DNA of 64,000 bases from Marininema halotolerans. Lineage in GTDB: Bacteria; Bacillota; Bacilli; Thermoactinomycetales; DSM-45169. The DNA lies in the NCBI RefSeq assembly GCF_900116235.1, contig NZ_FPAA01000002.1:248001-312000 (forward strand). The letters run 5' to 3'. Position numbers and translations under genes: made by a program. Of this stretch, positions 62,215 to 64,000 are shown piece after piece (the stretch's first letter is position 1; each line of letters starts with the position of its first letter). The notes beneath the pieces were generated by a model that saw only the letters and a list, made by a program, of their open reading frames with translations, was not told the origin of the DNA and searched no databases.

Positions 62215-63975
62215 CTATCCCGCCCTTTGATCTTGATAAAGGGAATTGAACGATCCTTTCTGTAATTGAAGAAATGTTTCAAGTACAATAAAACTCCACA
62301 GATGATGGCTATAGTCTGCACCTTTTTGGTGCATATTCCAAATCGATAATAGTGAATTTTTATGTACAAAATTACAAATTATGGAATTTGAAGAAAACAA
62401 AGTTTCATAAATCCAATTCTTCCATTGATCACGCATCCAACCTTGCATCGGAAAGGTAAATGGTTTCTTCTTACGTTCTATCAACCAACGAGGCATAAAT
62501 TGTGATGCTTGATCTTTTAACCATACCTTCTCCACTCCATCTATACGGAGATCTCCCGTTGAAAGCAATCGAGCCTGCGCAATCATAGAGGGTCGTAGGA
62601 ATGGAACTCGGGCCTCGACTCCCCAAGCCATGGATAGCTTGTCTACTCGATTGAGATGGTAACTTGGTAAACGAAACTTCTGCTCCCACTCCATGGCGCC
62701 TTTTAAAGAACGAACTTGATTTAGTTGTTGTATTGGTTCAGCATATGGCTCCCAAGCATTATTCTGTAAAATTAGGATCTCTTTTAATTGTGTATCACTG
62801 AAAAGTAGCAGATCAGAAATATACTGACTCTGAGTTACATCCAATCCAACATTCTTGTCCCAATGGTGAAAACGACTATATCCTCCAAAAAATTCATCTG
62901 AACCATCCCCAGTCAACACTACTTTGCAGTGCTCTTTGACTTCTCTCATAAGGGCATAATACGGTAAGGTAATTGGATCCTGATTAGGCTCATCCAAATG
63001 CCAGATTACTTCTTCTAGCATTTCTGGAACTTCTAAGGGATTTAAAAGGACTGAATGAAAATGCCCGTTTACTTCTTTTGTCATCTGCTGAGCATATATC
63101 CGTTCATCGTCCTCTGTCTCTATAGGATAGCCGACTGTAAATACGGGAACAGGTTCATCCATTTGTTCTGCCATTGCTTTTAGGACAAGATTAGAGTCTA
63201 GTCCACCACTAGCAATACATCCAACTTTTACATCACTCAACATCGTTGTACGTACTTGTTCGTAGAAAAATTCTTTAAAAGGATCTGTAATGGTTGATAC
63301 ATGTGGCTGAAAGTACTTTCTTACCAATTTCTGATCTTGTGTTTTATAAATCAAAACTTCGCCTGGTTTTAGTTTCCGGATCTTTTTATACGGCGTATAG
63401 GGAGTTGGAATTGATTTAAATAAAAGGTAACTCCCTATCGCCGAGGGATCTAACTCAAACGGCCTTTTATCAAATTGATGAATTGTTTTTATCTCTGAAG
63501 CGAATACAAACTCATTATCTGATTGAATCGTATAGTATAAAGGCTTTATTCCTGCTGAATCAACACTCAATAACAATATTTTTTTTTCAGCATCCCAAAT
63601 TGCAAGCGCAAACATCCCATCTAATTCTTCAAACAAGCGCTCCCCTTTTTCTTCATATAGGTGAGGAAGAATGGCTCCATCGCTTTGAGAATCAATGGTA
63701 TGTCCTCTGCTCTCTAACCAACAACGTAACCGATCATTGTTATAGATTTCACCATTGAATACGACAACAACATTTTTTCGCTCATTATAATACGGTTGCT
63801 CACCGAAGGCTAAATCGCGAATACTTAATCTGCGCATACCCAAAGCCATAAAGTCATCTAAATAAATTCCTTCCGAGTCTGGACCTCGATGAACTAAAGA
63901 GCCCGTACATTTTTTCAGTTTTACATAGGATTGATAACGATCACCCTTTATATGAAAGCCGACGATTCCACAAAT
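62215..63975 (-). CDS. Glutamine-dependent asparagine synthetase-like enzyme, apparent ATT start
   Basis: 586 residues if it starts at ATT 63975. The second codon is Cys (CGIVGF), the N-terminal nucleophile of class II glutaminases, so the start position is fixed by function. GTTTTTAAA precedes the ATT, with AAGGGGGG 8 bases upstream. FNGEIYNN gives the glutaminase Asn/Gly, and SGGLDSN the ATP pyrophosphatase loop. It should convert a carboxylate to an amide. It is the first gene of the AT-rich operon. An in-frame ATG at 63849 would delete the catalytic Cys. It could be a true AsnB or a pathway-specific amidase. Confidence 0.9.
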   Translation of the reverse strand: MCGIVGFHIKGDRYQSYVKLKKCTGSLVHRGPDSEGIYLDDFMALGMRRLSIRDLAFGEQPYYNERKNVVVVFNGEIYNNDRLRCWLESRGHTIDSQSDGAILPHLYEEKGERLFEELDGMFALAIWDAEKKILLLSVDSAGIKPLYYTIQSDNEFVFASEIKTIHQFDKRPFELDPSAIGSYLLFKSIPTPYTPYKKIRKLKPGEVLIYKTQDQKLVRKYFQPHVSTITDPFKEFFYEQVRTTMLSDVKVGCIASGGLDSNLVLKAMAEQMDEPVPVFTVGYPIETEDDERIYAQQMTKEVNGHFHSVLLNPLEVPEMLEEVIWHLDEPNQDPITLPYYALMREVKEHCKVVLTGDGSDEFFGGYSRFHHWDKNVGLDVTQSQYISDLLLFSDTQLKEILILQNNAWEPYAEPIQQLNQVRSLKGAMEWEQKFRLPSYHLNRVDKLSMAWGVEARVPFLRPSMIAQARLLSTGDLRIDGVEKVWLKDQASQFMPRWLIERKKKPFTFPMQGWMRDQWKNWIYETLFSSNSIICNFVHKNSLLSIWNMHQKGADYSHHLWSFIVLETFLQLQKGSFNSLYQDQRAG

Positions 63976-64000
63976 TTTAAAAACCCCCCTTAGAAAAAAT

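Noticed and set aside
62215-63975. Possible lasso-peptide cyclase
   Set aside because: The N-terminal Cys nucleophile and full glutaminase domain are present, and no lasso precursor, B protein or ABC exporter lies nearby.
1-64000. CRISPR arrays, tRNA or rRNA genes, phage genes
   Set aside because: No regularly spaced repeats, cloverleaf-like sequences, rRNA segments or phage structural or integrase genes were seen on reading.

Overview
The window reads as chromosome of a spore-forming Gram-positive bacterium of the order Bacillales. RsfA-type regulators, Spo0M, YjcZ-type micropeptides, the bacilliredoxin YtxJ, YhfW, YpuI, YqgQ and BioY homologues and strong GGAGG ribosome binding sites point there. 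Moderate GC and gene content would fit Thermoactinomycetaceae, but that family assignment is an inference. No rRNA, tRNA or CRISPR array was seen.

Region 1 (1-19972, minus strand) is most of a hybrid NRPS-PKS gene cluster read right to left. It starts with three genes for L-2,3-diaminopropionate (SbnA-like, SbnB-like, and a ParB/SbnI-like putative serine kinase). Then come carrier protein 2, acyl-CoA dehydrogenase 2, a GNAT acetyltransferase, a stand-alone acyltransferase, a 3-hydroxyacyl-CoA dehydrogenase, carrier protein 1, acyl-CoA dehydrogenase 1, a free-standing seryl adenylation enzyme, a C-A-PCP-KS-AT-KR-ACP megasynthase, and a second PKS cut by the left edge. The set matches the logic of zwittermicin A biosynthesis: aminomalonyl-ACP and probably hydroxymalonyl-ACP extender units plus diaminopropionate. 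The gene order and the Thr-like adenylation code suggest a related but possibly different product.

Region 2 (19973-52250) is mainly housekeeping and sporulation genes: a Rieske oxidoreductase, three YjcZ-like micropeptides, two RsfA-like regulators, Spo0M, a GltB-domain protein, NamA, a cell-wall amidase, two tandem LCP ligases, a radical SAM protein, leuCD with a divergent LysR gene, a DDAH-family enzyme, two amino acid permeases, BioY and a short HtrA-like protease. Both LCP genes seem to lack any ATG/GTG/TTG start in front of their conserved membrane anchor.

Region 3 (52300-55440) is a complete IS66 element (tnpA, tnpB, tnpC, 23-bp ends). It is flanked by a 5'-truncated SMI1/KNR4 gene and the remnant of another gene, with no target duplication, so it marks a rearrangement.

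Region 4 (55707-63975, minus strand) is a compact, visibly AT-richer six-gene operon: glutamine-dependent asparagine synthetase-like enzyme (apparent ATT start), PrpF/DapF-fold isomerase, acyl-CoA dehydrogenase-fold protein without the usual catalytic Glu, dihydroorotase-like amidohydrolase, M3 peptidase and MFS exporter. I know no described pathway with this set. It looks like a small, acquired biosynthesis-and-export locus and is the best candidate here for an undescribed system.
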